64,000 bases of DNA from Aurantiochytrium sp. KH105 (taxonomy: Eukaryota; Sar; Bigyra; Thraustochytrida; Thraustochytriidae): positions 570,940 to 634,939 of the forward strand of contig BGKB01000044.1 of NCBI GenBank assembly GCA_003116975.1, given 5' to 3'. The notes below the pieces were generated by a model. It was not told the DNA's origin, made no database searches, and saw only the letters and a list, made by a program, of their open reading frames with translations. How positions within the stretch are numbered: position 1 is the first letter of the stretch; each line of letters starts with the position of its first letter. This document shows, one piece after another, positions 30,591-40,260 of the stretch. A program made the position numbers and the translations under genes.

Positions 30591-33500
30591 ATGGACCTGG
30601 CTTCGGGCGCGATCAACTGGTCCCCGAAGGGCGCCGCGGGATGGAGCCCTCTTCACCTGGCCGCCGCGTGCGGCGACATGAAGCGCCTCGTGACGCTGCT
30701 GGACTGCATCAAGGAGGAGGAGGGCGAAAGCAAGAGCGGCGACGAACGCCCCGGCCGCAGGCGAACCCTGCAATCAGAAGACAGAGGTAGTAGCCAACCC
30801 GGCAACCGCCTCGAAGCGCGGGCCTCGAGCGGCGACCGTGCCTTCCACGTCGCGCTCCGCAATGGCCAGGTCCTTGCGGCGCGCGAGCTGGCCCGCGCAG
30901 GATGCGACGTGCACGCCAAAGGCAAGGACGGCGAAACTGCTGCGCACATTTGCGCCTTGATGGACATGGCGGAGGAGCTCACGTGGATGATCCGCTCGCA
31001 TAAGCTGGACCCGACTGTCACAACCGACCGCGGCGAGACCGTGATCCACTGTGCGAGTCGCGAATGCAGGATAAGCTTTTTGCAGTGGGCCACGCGCGAA
31101 TCCTTTTGCACACCAGAATTTTTTTGCCAGGTCGACAAACTCGGACAGACCTGTGCTCACTACGCTGCCCGGAACGGTATTCGGACAGGGGTAAAGTGGG
31201 TTCTCGACTTCCTAGACTCGCTCGAGAAAAAAGACCCAGAATTTGACGTGCTTCTCGGCATTCCTCTTAACAATCAAGGCAAAGATCCCTGTGCCTTGGC
31301 ACGCAGTGAGGGTCATTACATGTGCGCAGAACTTTTGGACGAATACAAGAAGACCAAGACAAGGGATCGCAAGTTCCGCAAACAAGCCCTGAAGCGTATG
31401 TTCGATGCTGCACGGAGAAACAATCTCAAATCCGTGCAGACGCTTCACAAGAAACACTCGCGACACTTTGATATCCTTGCGGCCCGCAATCCTCGTTCGG
31501 GCAACTGTGCAATATTCGAAGCGGCCGCATCCGGCAGCACTGAGATCGTGAGGTGGATCCTCGATCGTGCTGCGCGTGATGACTTTTCATATATTGAGGT
31601 GACGAACCCACGCACGGGAGAAAGCTTGCTTCACAAGGCTGCTGCCTCGGGAAACGCCAGACTCGTCGAGCTCCTCTTGGACCGGGGATTTGATCCAGAA
31701 GCTACAGATGACAAAGGAGCGAAGCCGCTTGAGTTGGTCTCCGCTCACGATGCGGAGGCGATGGAACTTCTCAAAAGGGCGACCGATAGACAAGAGTCCA
31801 AAATCAAGGAGGCGGAGGGTGTGGGTTCCTCGGATGCGCGTGCTCCTGGGGGGGCGCAAGGAGGGCCAGGTGCGGGGGGCGCCGGCTCGCGAGTGGCCGA
31901 GGGATCCACAATGAAAGCTCGGAAACCTGAGCATTCTTCGTCCCAATCTTCGATCCAGTCTCGTCTTGAGGAAAAGCTTTCTCATTTGAAGGACTGGCTA
32001 GCAGATTTGGACATGGAGGACTGGCTCGACAAAATGTGCGAAGAGGGCTTTGACTCTCTTGAGCGAGCGCAACTCATTAACGAGGAGGATCTCGCTGATT
32101 GGGGAATGAAAAAGGGGTACCGTCGCTCATTCTTGCGCGCGCTCGAGTCCCTTCGCACCGATGACGCTGAACCCGATACCACCACCGACGCAATCTCGGA
32201 GCCTCCTAGCCCGGCAGCAGCTGCCGCGACTGCCAACGGGAGCGGCGCAAGCAGCACTCTTGCTGCAACAGCGACGACGTCATCGACAGCCTCGACTTCG
32301 CCCTTGTCATCGTCCTCATCGCTGCTCCCTCCTTCTTCCGCGCCATCCAACAAACCTTCGTACACCGCCCTGCAGCCGTTGCTTTATGACGAGATGCTCA
32401 ACGATTTGCGTGAGGGCGACGAGGTCACCATTGATGGATTCACGGCAGGCAACAAGTACGCCCGGGGTCAGCCTAGGCGGTATGTTTTACGTAGAAGTGG
32501 ACCCGTGTACGAGTGCACATGCCCCGAGTGGAAGCTAAATCAAGGGCCGCGAGAGGCCCGAACCTGCGATCACCTCAAGGAGTTTCGCGGCGAGCAGGCA
32601 GAGCTTCGTCGTATCGATTTGCAGCGTATGCGCATGTTCCAAATGCAATCGCTCCAAAATGAAATTCGCAATCGCGTGGCACGGAACAAGATCACGCGCT
32701 CGTTTACAGTAAGTGGGATTTCCTCGGCGTCGGCGGCCTCAGGGTCGGATTCCAAGGTGAGCTCGGGCGAATCGGCACACTCGGGATCGAACCGTTTGAA
32801 CCCATCAAGGTCGGTAGGCAAACCATTAGCGCGCTCCCAGTCTGTGTCGGGTTCAGTCATATCGCGCGAGTCGCTCCAGGAGTCTGTCGGCGTGCCCTCG
32901 CACCAGATTTTGGCCTACGAGGAGTTGACCTTTGGGCAAATCATTGGCGAGGGCTCCTTTGGCGTTGTGCGTGCAGCCGAGTGGCGCGGTATGCTGGTCG
33001 CGGTCAAAGAGCTCCGCGGAAACGAAAAGCTCATGTTGGCGGGCTCGAACCCAAGTGGAGTCGAGATCGACACGGCGCTTCTGGGGGGCGATCATACTGG
33101 AGTTGGCGCTGGCGGCGCCAAGGCGGGCGAGGGCGAGGGTGAGAACAATGGCAATCCGTCTGGTCTCGCGCGCGGGGCTTCGTGTTCGTCCGAGGAGTGG
33201 GATCTGAAGCACGAGGCGGCCATGATGTCTCGCGTCAGCAACCACGAGAACATCGTTCCCTTTGTCGGGGTGCTGCTAACTCCGCGGCCCTGTGTAGTCA
33301 CCAAGCTCATGCGTGGCGGGTCGGTGGAAGACATGCTTGTTGTTCCCGGTCCTTTGTACAAACGTAAGACTATCCCGGAGGCGCGCATTTTGCAAATGCT
33401 CGTCGACGCTGCCGCAGGAGTGCTGCATCTTCACTCGGAGGGAGTCATTCATCGCGACATTGCCTCGCGCAATCTCTTGGTCGACGAAAATTTGCGCGTC

Positions 33501-33968
33501 AAGGTTGCCGACTTTGGTTTCGCGAGGATTAAGGAGATTAATCGCTCCAAGGGCTACACTTCGCAGCACGTGGGGCCTATCAAGTGGATGGCGCCGGAGG
33601 CCATGCGATATCGTCGGTTTTCCGAACAAACAGACGTCTTTTCATTCGGAGTGACTCTCTTCGAGGTCCTCGTCGGCAAGCGTCCTTGGGAGGGTATCGA
33701 AAGCATGGATGTGGTGTACCGGATTTGCGACGGCGAGCGCCAGCTCGTTCCTGACGAGGTGGAGTGCAACCAGGCGCTTCGCGATCTCGTCAAGCGTTGT
33801 CAGCGTCACGGGCCCGAGGAGCGTCCTATCATGAAGGAGGTCCACCGTATTCTTGCCTCGGTCTTGCAGACCTCGCAGACACCTCCGCCAAAACCTCCGA
33901 CTTCATCTGCATCTCACACCCCGTCAGCGGCGGCTCAAGGCAGAAATTACGTTCCTTTTCACTCCTAG
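30591..33968 (+). CDS. Ankyrin-SAM-SWIM-TKL protein kinase
   Basis: A 1125-residue multidomain kinase starting at ATG 30591 (cccccATGg). Ankyrin repeats span about residues 16-397 (GWSPLHLAAACGD; GESLLHKAAASGNARLVELL). A SAM domain covers about 459-523 (LKDWLADLDMEDWLDKM, then EEDLADWGM). A SWIM-type zinc finger lies near 625-660 (YECTCPEW with C-x-C, then TCDHL with C-x-H). The kinase domain is about 777-1095: glycine loop GEGSFGVV, VAVKEL lysine, HRDIASRN catalytic loop, DFGFAR, KWMAPE, and a C-lobe DVFSFGVTLFE. All catalytic residues are present, so it should be active. An unusual Gly-rich insert of about 50 residues separates the beta-3 Lys from helix C. It is probably a cytosolic signalling kinase regulated by ankyrin/SAM contacts. 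HRDIASRN and KWMAPE resemble tyrosine kinases, as in many TKLs, so dual specificity is possible. Confidence 0.88.
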   Translation: MDLASGAINWSPKGAAGWSPLHLAAACGDMKRLVTLLDCIKEEEGESKSGDERPGRRRTLQSEDRGSSQPGNRLEARASSGDRAFHVALRNGQVLAARELARAGCDVHAKGKDGETAAHICALMDMAEELTWMIRSHKLDPTVTTDRGETVIHCASRECRISFLQWATRESFCTPEFFCQVDKLGQTCAHYAARNGIRTGVKWVLDFLDSLEKKDPEFDVLLGIPLNNQGKDPCALARSEGHYMCAELLDEYKKTKTRDRKFRKQALKRMFDAARRNNLKSVQTLHKKHSRHFDILAARNPRSGNCAIFEAAASGSTEIVRWILDRAARDDFSYIEVTNPRTGESLLHKAAASGNARLVELLLDRGFDPEATDDKGAKPLELVSAHDAEAMELLKRATDRQESKIKEAEGVGSSDARAPGGAQGGPGAGGAGSRVAEGSTMKARKPEHSSSQSSIQSRLEEKLSHLKDWLADLDMEDWLDKMCEEGFDSLERAQLINEEDLADWGMKKGYRRSFLRALESLRTDDAEPDTTTDAISEPPSPAAAAATANGSGASSTLAATATTSSTASTSPLSSSSSLLPPSSAPSNKPSYTALQPLLYDEMLNDLREGDEVTIDGFTAGNKYARGQPRRYVLRRSGPVYECTCPEWKLNQGPREARTCDHLKEFRGEQAELRRIDLQRMRMFQMQSLQNEIRNRVARNKITRSFTVSGISSASAASGSDSKVSSGESAHSGSNRLNPSRSVGKPLARSQSVSGSVISRESLQESVGVPSHQILAYEELTFGQIIGEGSFGVVRAAEWRGMLVAVKELRGNEKLMLAGSNPSGVEIDTALLGGDHTGVGAGGAKAGEGEGENNGNPSGLARGASCSSEEWDLKHEAAMMSRVSNHENIVPFVGVLLTPRPCVVTKLMRGGSVEDMLVVPGPLYKRKTIPEARILQMLVDAAAGVLHLHSEGVIHRDIASRNLLVDENLRVKVADFGFARIKEINRSKGYTSQHVGPIKWMAPEAMRYRRFSEQTDVFSFGVTLFEVLVGKRPWEGIESMDVVYRICDGERQLVPDEVECNQALRDLVKRCQRHGPEERPIMKEVHRILASVLQTSQTPPPKPPTSSASHTPSAAAQGRNYVPFHS

Positions 33969-34927
33969 CCTGGCTTGTAGTCGGCGCTGTGCCCACCTTT
34001 CTGTCTGTCTACTTTTAATAATCACCCTGATTGTGAGCCAATTTGATTTATCTTCATGTCACGTAGTTTTACACTAGAGAGGCCCCAATCGCAGTAGCTG
34101 CAGCAGACGGCCGGGCTCTACCTGTGGTCGCGCGTCACCAACCATGGCGATTGCTCTTGCTTAAGATGTTGATTGGCGCTGAAAATTCACCCAAATCCTT
34201 GACTTGCTTCATTCCAACTCTCGAGACGTTCGATGTTCCGAGCTTTTGCAGCCAGCATCAGCATCAGCATCAGCATCAGCAACCGCATGAATTTTTTTCC
34301 CGCGTCTGCTCACCGTTTCGCATTTCTGCCACCAGCCCGCTGCCGGCGGTAGGCAGCTGTGCTGCTCCTGGTGCATGCATGTATGTGTGCAGCAGCCAGA
34401 ATGCAGCCGCATGCAGTGCACACGCCGCCCACATCCACCGCAGATGAACCAGAAGTGCCCCTCCTCGCGGCGTCGTGCCGTTTCGCAGCCGCACCTCCAC
34501 ACAGTCAGTACACAGTGAAGCGCTGTGGATTCGGCGAGAAACCCGCGAGGGAGCAGCTGCGGGGGGGCTTGCGTGAGCACGTGCCGCGCTGCGGGTGCGC
34601 GGTGACGCGATGGCGCGAGGGAGGCGGCGATGCTTTCCGCGCCGCGCTCACGCCCTCGCTCCCTTACCGTCCCTCGCTGCCTCCCCGTCCCTCGCTCCCT
34701 CGCGCGCGCGATACCGCTCCCTCGCGCCCGCGGGCGAGCACAGTCCAGACCCCGTCCGCGCAGCGCGCAGGTTCGCGAGGCTTTTGCAGGAGGGCAGGGA
34801 GGGGTTCGATCGGTCGCACGATTATTAGGCAAAGACCAGCGCCGGCAGCGCGAAGAAACACCGCGAGAGCGGCGGCGAGAAAGAGCAGCAGCTGCACTGC
34901 CTGCGAGGGCGAGCAGACCTCCAACGC
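33969..34927. other. Intergenic region before the Patched-like gene
   Basis: About 960 bp, with an A/T-rich first half and a GC-rich second half. It holds a CATCAG hexanucleotide run at 34253-34280. Frames here are compositional. It includes the probable promoter and 5' UTR of the downstream gene. Confidence 0.5.
34253..34280 (+). repeat. (CATCAG)n hexanucleotide repeat
   Basis: Four to five uninterrupted CATCAG units in intergenic DNA. Confidence 0.85.
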
Positions 34928-37759
34928 ATGCTGGACGGCGCGCGCAAGCCCGGCAGGGACGAGACGCCGCAGGGACGCGACGCTCGCGCGGGTTCGGACG
35001 GAGACGGCGGAGAGAGGGGCGCCGGGACGGCGACGCTGACAGAGACGATGAGCGCGCAGGAAGGGAAGGACGGCGCGCCGCGCAAGAGCGGGTGCCTCGA
35101 GAAGGTCAGCTCGGTCATCAGCAGCACGCTCGCGGGCGTCTTTAAGAGACTCGGCCACATGGTCGGCATGCGCCCGATTCTGACCATCCTCTTCTCGATC
35201 GTCATGCTCGCCATCTTTGGATATGGGTTCGCGAACTTTGAGTCCGGCGAAGACGAAGGCGCCTTCGTGCCGCAAGGCACCGAGGCGCTCGCCAACCGCG
35301 CTGACATTATCGAGTACTATGGCCAATCGCCTCGCTTCAACAGCTTCATGCAGAAACCCTCAGACAACGGCAACATCCTCGACAAGGAGAACATGGTTGC
35401 CGCCTTGACGTTTTACTCGGAAATGTACGAAATCTCCGTGACGGCCCTCAACGAAGACCTCGAAGAGGAGACTTTCACGCTTGAGGATCTCTGCGTGCAG
35501 ATCCCCACCGGCCCCACCACCTCTGTGTGTCTCTTTAGTTCTGTTTTCAGCGCATACGCGAACAACCTGACCACTTTAGAGGAGGACAACAACATCCCAC
35601 AAACGCTCAACGACACCTTTTCTCGCGACGATCTCGAACTCTACGTGGGTGGAGTCGAGTACGATGCGTCGACGGGCCTCCCGGTAAGCGCCAAAGTGCT
35701 GCGATCGACTCTTTTTTTGGAAAAGAACCCCATCGATGTCACCCCGAACGATGACAGCTCCGACACGGAGGAACCCGCCGCGACTGCCTGGGAAGAGGCT
35801 GTTGTGGAGCTCGCCAATGACTTTGCGGACGCTCAGCCTGTCGAGGTGTATCCCTTCAACGGCTGGGCCGTTAGCGATCAAGTCGGTGGCGAAATTGTTG
35901 GGGATGTCATGTATCAGGGCATTAGCTACTTCATCATCATCATCTACATCGTTGTGGTGCTGCAAAACACTTGTGATCGCGTGAGGAGCAGCATTGCTCT
36001 TGCTCTTCTCGGCATTCTCACAATTGGTCTTGCCATTATCTGTGGCTTCGGCTTTAGCCAGCTGCTCGGCTTCACCTACGGACGCACACACACCGTTCTC
36101 GTGTTCATCATCCTTGGTATCGGCGCAGACGGCATTTTCATTGTCACAAATTCATTTCGTCGCGCTAGTGGTGAGGACGGCATCCCCAACCGCGCCGCGC
36201 AGGCACTCGAGCACGCAGGCGTCAGCATCACCGTCAGCAGTCTCACCAACGTGGTCGCGTTTGCGCTTGGATCTCTCACTGTCATCCCTGACCTGAGCTC
36301 CTTTTGCAAGTACGCAGCGCTCACCTTTTTCTTCCTTTGGATCTTTCTCCCCACCTTTTTCATGGCGTGCCTCGTGCTCAACGAGCGCCGTGTAACGGGT
36401 GGCCGTCTGGATCTCCTCTGCTGCTTCAAGGACTGCCGCGACCCTGAATCGGGCGAGACTGCGAAGGGCACGACATTTAAACAGACGTGGCTGTCGACCT
36501 TTTTGCAAAACAGGCTTTCATGGCTGATCATGCAAAACTGGTTCCGCTTTCCTGTGATTCTCCTGGCACTCGGCTTTGCTGCGTATTGCGGATACAATAT
36601 CACGAAACTCACGGTGGAGTCGACTTCGGAGAACTTTATTCCCGATGGCTCGTACCTCAAGTCTTTTACCAATGCGCAGGCCAGATACTTTGGCGGTGAG
36701 GATACGAGTGTATACGTCGTAACGGAAGATATGGACTACTACGCCAATCGGGCAGAGGTCGTCGCGTTCCCGGACCAGTTCCGCTTTCCATCAACGTACG
36801 AAACCCAGGCACCGTATATTCGGCCGACATTCGATTCCTGGATTGAGGACTTTATGGCTGCCATGGCTTCGCCGCCTGCGACACTTACGATTGACGCTGG
36901 CGAGGTTGAGGCTGATGCGGAGCTCGATAACGCGCCCTTCCCAACCTCCTCCGATCTCTTTTACAAGTACCTGCGTCTGTGGCTTGACGATGACTTTGGA
37001 ACCGGCGCAGCCTACACAGATGACATTATCTTTACGGACAGCTCTCGGTCGCAGATTGTGCGAGCGCGCATCCAGATGTACCACGTGCCCATTGGTAGCT
37101 TTCAGGACGACGGGCTTTTCCAGGAGGATGCCTACGAGGTTGTCAACGCCGTCGAAAAAATGTACGAGATCTGCGACGCGGCGTCCTTTGAAGCGTACGC
37201 TTGGGGTTCCGAGTACACGGATGGGTGGGCCAGCTACGCCGTAGTAGCTCAGGAGCTTCAGCAGAACGTTCTGCTCGCGCTGGCGGCCGTCTTTGTGATG
37301 ATCTTTCTGTTCATTGGCCATCCTTTGGCATCGACGCTTGTCTTCATCTGTGTTTCGATTTCAATCGTGGAGCTTCTTGGTCTACAGACGCTGATGGGGC
37401 TCAGCATTGACACCACCTCTGTTGTGCTCTTTGTGCTTTCTGTTGGTGTAGCTGTTGACTACTCGGCGCACATCGGCTATGCTTACATGACGTTTGCGGG
37501 TACTGCAGAGGAGCGTCTTCGGGGAATGCTTGGCGATGTAGCCGTGCCTGTGCTGCACGGTGCCATGTCGACCTTTTTGGCGGTGCTCATGCAAGCGTTT
37601 TCTTCGAGCTACGTCTTTCGTGTTGTGTTTCAGGATTTTGCGGTCATCGTTAGTGCAGCCACTCTCAATGGACTTATCCTCTTGCCCATTCTTCTTTACA
37701 CCTTCAATCCTCCGGCCTATCCGTCTGCAAAGAGCGTCGACGCTGCAATGACTCCCTGA
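34928..37759 (+). CDS. Patched/NPC1-type RND permease with sterol-sensing-like domain
   Basis: A 943-residue polytopic membrane protein in the RND superfamily (Patched/PTCHD/NPC1 branch). One N-terminal span (about residues 84-102, ILTILFSIVMLAIFGYGFA) precedes a large extracellular/lumenal loop. A first block of five spans (about 335-480) follows, containing GIGADGIFIV, equivalent to the GxxxD segment of sterol-sensing domains. A second single span (about 540-555) and lumenal loop are followed by a second five-span block (about 780-935) with GVAVDYSAHIGYAYM. The two acidic residues are at the proton-relay positions known in RND proteins. The likely role is proton- or cation-coupled movement of a sterol or other lipid. 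Two starts are plausible, 34928 and the in-frame ATG at 35048 with a better -3 A; the first 40 residues are charged and poorly structured. Confidence 0.85.
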   Translation: MLDGARKPGRDETPQGRDARAGSDGDGGERGAGTATLTETMSAQEGKDGAPRKSGCLEKVSSVISSTLAGVFKRLGHMVGMRPILTILFSIVMLAIFGYGFANFESGEDEGAFVPQGTEALANRADIIEYYGQSPRFNSFMQKPSDNGNILDKENMVAALTFYSEMYEISVTALNEDLEEETFTLEDLCVQIPTGPTTSVCLFSSVFSAYANNLTTLEEDNNIPQTLNDTFSRDDLELYVGGVEYDASTGLPVSAKVLRSTLFLEKNPIDVTPNDDSSDTEEPAATAWEEAVVELANDFADAQPVEVYPFNGWAVSDQVGGEIVGDVMYQGISYFIIIIYIVVVLQNTCDRVRSSIALALLGILTIGLAIICGFGFSQLLGFTYGRTHTVLVFIILGIGADGIFIVTNSFRRASGEDGIPNRAAQALEHAGVSITVSSLTNVVAFALGSLTVIPDLSSFCKYAALTFFFLWIFLPTFFMACLVLNERRVTGGRLDLLCCFKDCRDPESGETAKGTTFKQTWLSTFLQNRLSWLIMQNWFRFPVILLALGFAAYCGYNITKLTVESTSENFIPDGSYLKSFTNAQARYFGGEDTSVYVVTEDMDYYANRAEVVAFPDQFRFPSTYETQAPYIRPTFDSWIEDFMAAMASPPATLTIDAGEVEADAELDNAPFPTSSDLFYKYLRLWLDDDFGTGAAYTDDIIFTDSSRSQIVRARIQMYHVPIGSFQDDGLFQEDAYEVVNAVEKMYEICDAASFEAYAWGSEYTDGWASYAVVAQELQQNVLLALAAVFVMIFLFIGHPLASTLVFICVSISIVELLGLQTLMGLSIDTTSVVLFVLSVGVAVDYSAHIGYAYMTFAGTAEERLRGMLGDVAVPVLHGAMSTFLAVLMQAFSSSYVFRVVFQDFAVIVSAATLNGLILLPILLYTFNPPAYPSAKSVDAAMTP

Positions 37760-38525
37760 GAGCCTGCCAGCCTGCCTGCCTGCCTGCCTTCACGCTGTAA
37801 TGGCTTTTCTCTCTTTCTAGCCTCTTTTGTTTTTCTCATTTGTCAATCGATGAATTTTTTACGACCTTACATTTAGTGAGTATTTTTCCTGCAAGTCATG
37901 GGCCCAATGACTCCGGTCTCGGGTCTTGCATGACTGTGCGTAATGTAGAAGGTTAGCTTCCGCCGGCGCATTCATTATCGTGGCTCTCAACCCATCTAAC
38001 AACCGACCTTCTCTCCCTCTATTCTTGAGCCGCTTTACGTCCTCTTTATGTTCCCATCCAAGTCGGCATTTCGCTTACACCCTCGCCATCGCTAACCTAC
38101 TGCGCTTGCTAACCAACTCTCCTGACGATTGGCCCCCGTTTCATGAGCGGCCACGACAGCGACCCGTCGGGGGCTCCGCAAGTAAGTGTTGGGCGCAGGC
38201 GAGTTCGCGAAGCACGGACTACCTCGTCGCCGCGCAAAGTCCGCTATCCACCTTTCACAAGTGAAGAATAGGCTTCCACAAGTGGGCAATGGGCGGCCGG
38301 AAGAAGGCAGCCCCGTCGCCGACCGAGGCTCCGAGGCCGAGAGGCGCGCGGCAAAGCTGCAACGCAACGCCGCTGCCACGCGCGGGACCGGCGCGGCGCC
38401 GAGGGCAGCAGCTGCAGACCGACAACCAGGCGGAGGAGAGCGAGACATATACCTGCGAGCGAGAGTTTGCTCGGAGAGCAACGGCAAGCCGGGTCGCAGA
38501 AGCTAGACAAAGTCTCGAGCTTACC
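37760..38525. other. Intergenic region between the Patched-like gene and NMD3
   Basis: About 770 bp. A CCTG repeat lies directly after the Patched-like stop (about 37768-37790). The rest is A/T-richer. The NMD3 frame is open upstream to 38289 but without convincing conserved sequence before ATG 38526. Confidence 0.5.
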
Positions 38526-40196
38526 ATGGCTGGCGTCGGGAAGCCGGCGCTCCCGGACATCGCGTGCTGCATGTGCGGCGTGAGCATCCAGCCGAACGAT
38601 GTGAACATGTGCTTGCAATGCCTCAAGGACCGCGTGGACGTGACAGAAGGTATCTCCAAGCAAGAGGTTATTTGGTCGTGCAGTGGGTGCGGCAAAGTCA
38701 AGTCCGAGGAAGGCCGCTGGCTGGCCTGCGAACCCGAGTCCGCCGAGCTCCTCGCACTTTGTCTCAAGGCCGTGCACGGGCTCGGCAAGGGTAAGGGCAA
38801 GGGCCAGAAGAATGGAGCTCACTTTGTCGACGCAAGCTGGATTTGGACCGAGCCACACTCGCGCCGCTTGCGCATTCGCATCACTGTCGAGAAGGAGGTC
38901 TTCAATGGTGCCGTAGTGCGTCAGCGCTTCGAGGTCGAATTCATTGTCAAGACAAGACTGTGTACCTCGTGCGTCAAGGAGACCACCGATCAGCAATGGA
39001 CGACCGTGGTTCAGGTCAGACAGCAGGTTTCACACAAGCGCACTCTGCTCAATCTCGAAAATCGACTTTTGCAAGGCGGTGGGGCGCGGGGCGCGCTCGA
39101 CGTGATCCCCGTGTCCACGGGCATTGACTTTTACTTTGCCAACAAGACTCTTGGCAACAAATTTAGCGACTTCGTTATGTCGGCTGTGCCTGCGCGTCGA
39201 AAGGAGAGCAAGAGTCTTCAGGGCGCTGATTTGCGGAGCAACACGTACAACTATCGCCATAGTGTTGCCATCGAGGTGGTCCCCATTTGCAAGCACGACT
39301 TTGTCATTTTGCCACACAAACTGCAGCACTCGCTCTTTGGCGGCAAGTCTGCGGCTGTTCTGTGCTACAGCGTCACGCGAACGCTCAATTTGATCGATCC
39401 ATACACGGGCGCCCGTGCCAAGCTGCAAGACGTCAAATATTGGCCGAACGCGTTTCGCCCCATCGCAACGTCGCGCAATTTGACTGAGTTCACTGTCCTC
39501 GACGTTCAGCCGCTGAGCTACGGCGGAGCAGACTCTGGCGACGGCGAAGGTCCTCCGATCTGCGAGGTTGAGGTCGCGCGCATGGCAGACTTTGGTGTCA
39601 ACGATGAGCGCTTCACGGTGAATTCCCATATTGGCATGCGCCTCGAAGCCGGTGACACTGTCCTCGGTTACGATTTTTCGAGCCACAATCTCAGCGATGA
39701 TCTGACAGCCCCGCTCAAGGGCCGCGAGCTCGAGCCCATCGTGCTCGTGCAAAAATACGTCGAGAAAACCCGGAAGCCTCGTCACCGCAAGCCCCGCAAG
39801 GCAAAGGGCAAAGTGTCGAGTACTGAGGCCGATGCAGACCTTGTCGATGGCGAAAATGCTGGAGACGCTGCTGGTGCAGACGGCGTCGTGCAAGAGAACG
39901 ACGTTGAGGCCGAATTTTTGGATGGCGACGATGTCAACGGAGAACATGGCGAAGCGGACGAATATGATTTCGAGGATGAGGGAGACAGCGCAGACGACGA
40001 TGGGATCGACTTTGGCGATGAAGATGAGGAGGACTTCATCGAGGACGACGAGGATGGAATGGCTTCAGACGAACAAGACGAGACACAAGGTAGTGCTGGT
40101 GAGCTTTCGAGTAAACCATCTTCGAGCGAAAATGCCTCGACGCAGGACGCAGATCTCGCAAAAGTAGCTGAAGATAAGTTGCATGTATCGGAATAA
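38526..40196 (+). CDS. NMD3: NMD3, 60S ribosomal subunit nuclear export adaptor
   Basis: A 556-residue protein, close to the usual 500-520 plus an acidic tail. The ATG at 38526 is in an ideal context (accATGg), and the protein begins directly at the conserved zinc region. Four C-x2-C pairs are visible: CCMC, CLQC, CSGC and CTSC, as in yeast and human NMD3. Further family segments include RRLRIRITVEKEV, GIDFYF and VPICKHDF. NMD3 binds the 60S subunit in the nucleus and bridges it to CRM1 for export, then is released in the cytoplasm. The C-terminal 130 residues are mostly Asp/Glu with a basic patch before them (KPRHRKPRKAKGK), where localisation signals are expected. It is tail-to-tail with the Pol iota gene, with 57 bp between stops. 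Confidence 0.95.
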   Translation: MAGVGKPALPDIACCMCGVSIQPNDVNMCLQCLKDRVDVTEGISKQEVIWSCSGCGKVKSEEGRWLACEPESAELLALCLKAVHGLGKGKGKGQKNGAHFVDASWIWTEPHSRRLRIRITVEKEVFNGAVVRQRFEVEFIVKTRLCTSCVKETTDQQWTTVVQVRQQVSHKRTLLNLENRLLQGGGARGALDVIPVSTGIDFYFANKTLGNKFSDFVMSAVPARRKESKSLQGADLRSNTYNYRHSVAIEVVPICKHDFVILPHKLQHSLFGGKSAAVLCYSVTRTLNLIDPYTGARAKLQDVKYWPNAFRPIATSRNLTEFTVLDVQPLSYGGADSGDGEGPPICEVEVARMADFGVNDERFTVNSHIGMRLEAGDTVLGYDFSSHNLSDDLTAPLKGRELEPIVLVQKYVEKTRKPRHRKPRKAKGKVSSTEADADLVDGENAGDAAGADGVVQENDVEAEFLDGDDVNGEHGEADEYDFEDEGDSADDDGIDFGDEDEEDFIEDDEDGMASDEQDETQGSAGELSSKPSSSENASTQDADLAKVAEDKLHVSE

Positions 40197-40216
40197 AAAG
40201 AGTACATTTCAATGTT

Positions 40217-40260
40217 ATGTTACTACAATCGCTATTGGATGTTACTACAATCGCTATTGG
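40217..40260 (+). repeat. Perfect 22-bp tandem duplication spanning the Pol iota stop codon
   Basis: Two identical 22-bp units (40217-40238 and 40239-40260), beginning ATGTTACTAC and ending CGCTATTGG. The second copy contains the TAG stop (40254-40256 on the minus strand) and last codon of the Pol iota gene; the first copy lies in the 57-bp spacer towards NMD3. Confidence 0.95.
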
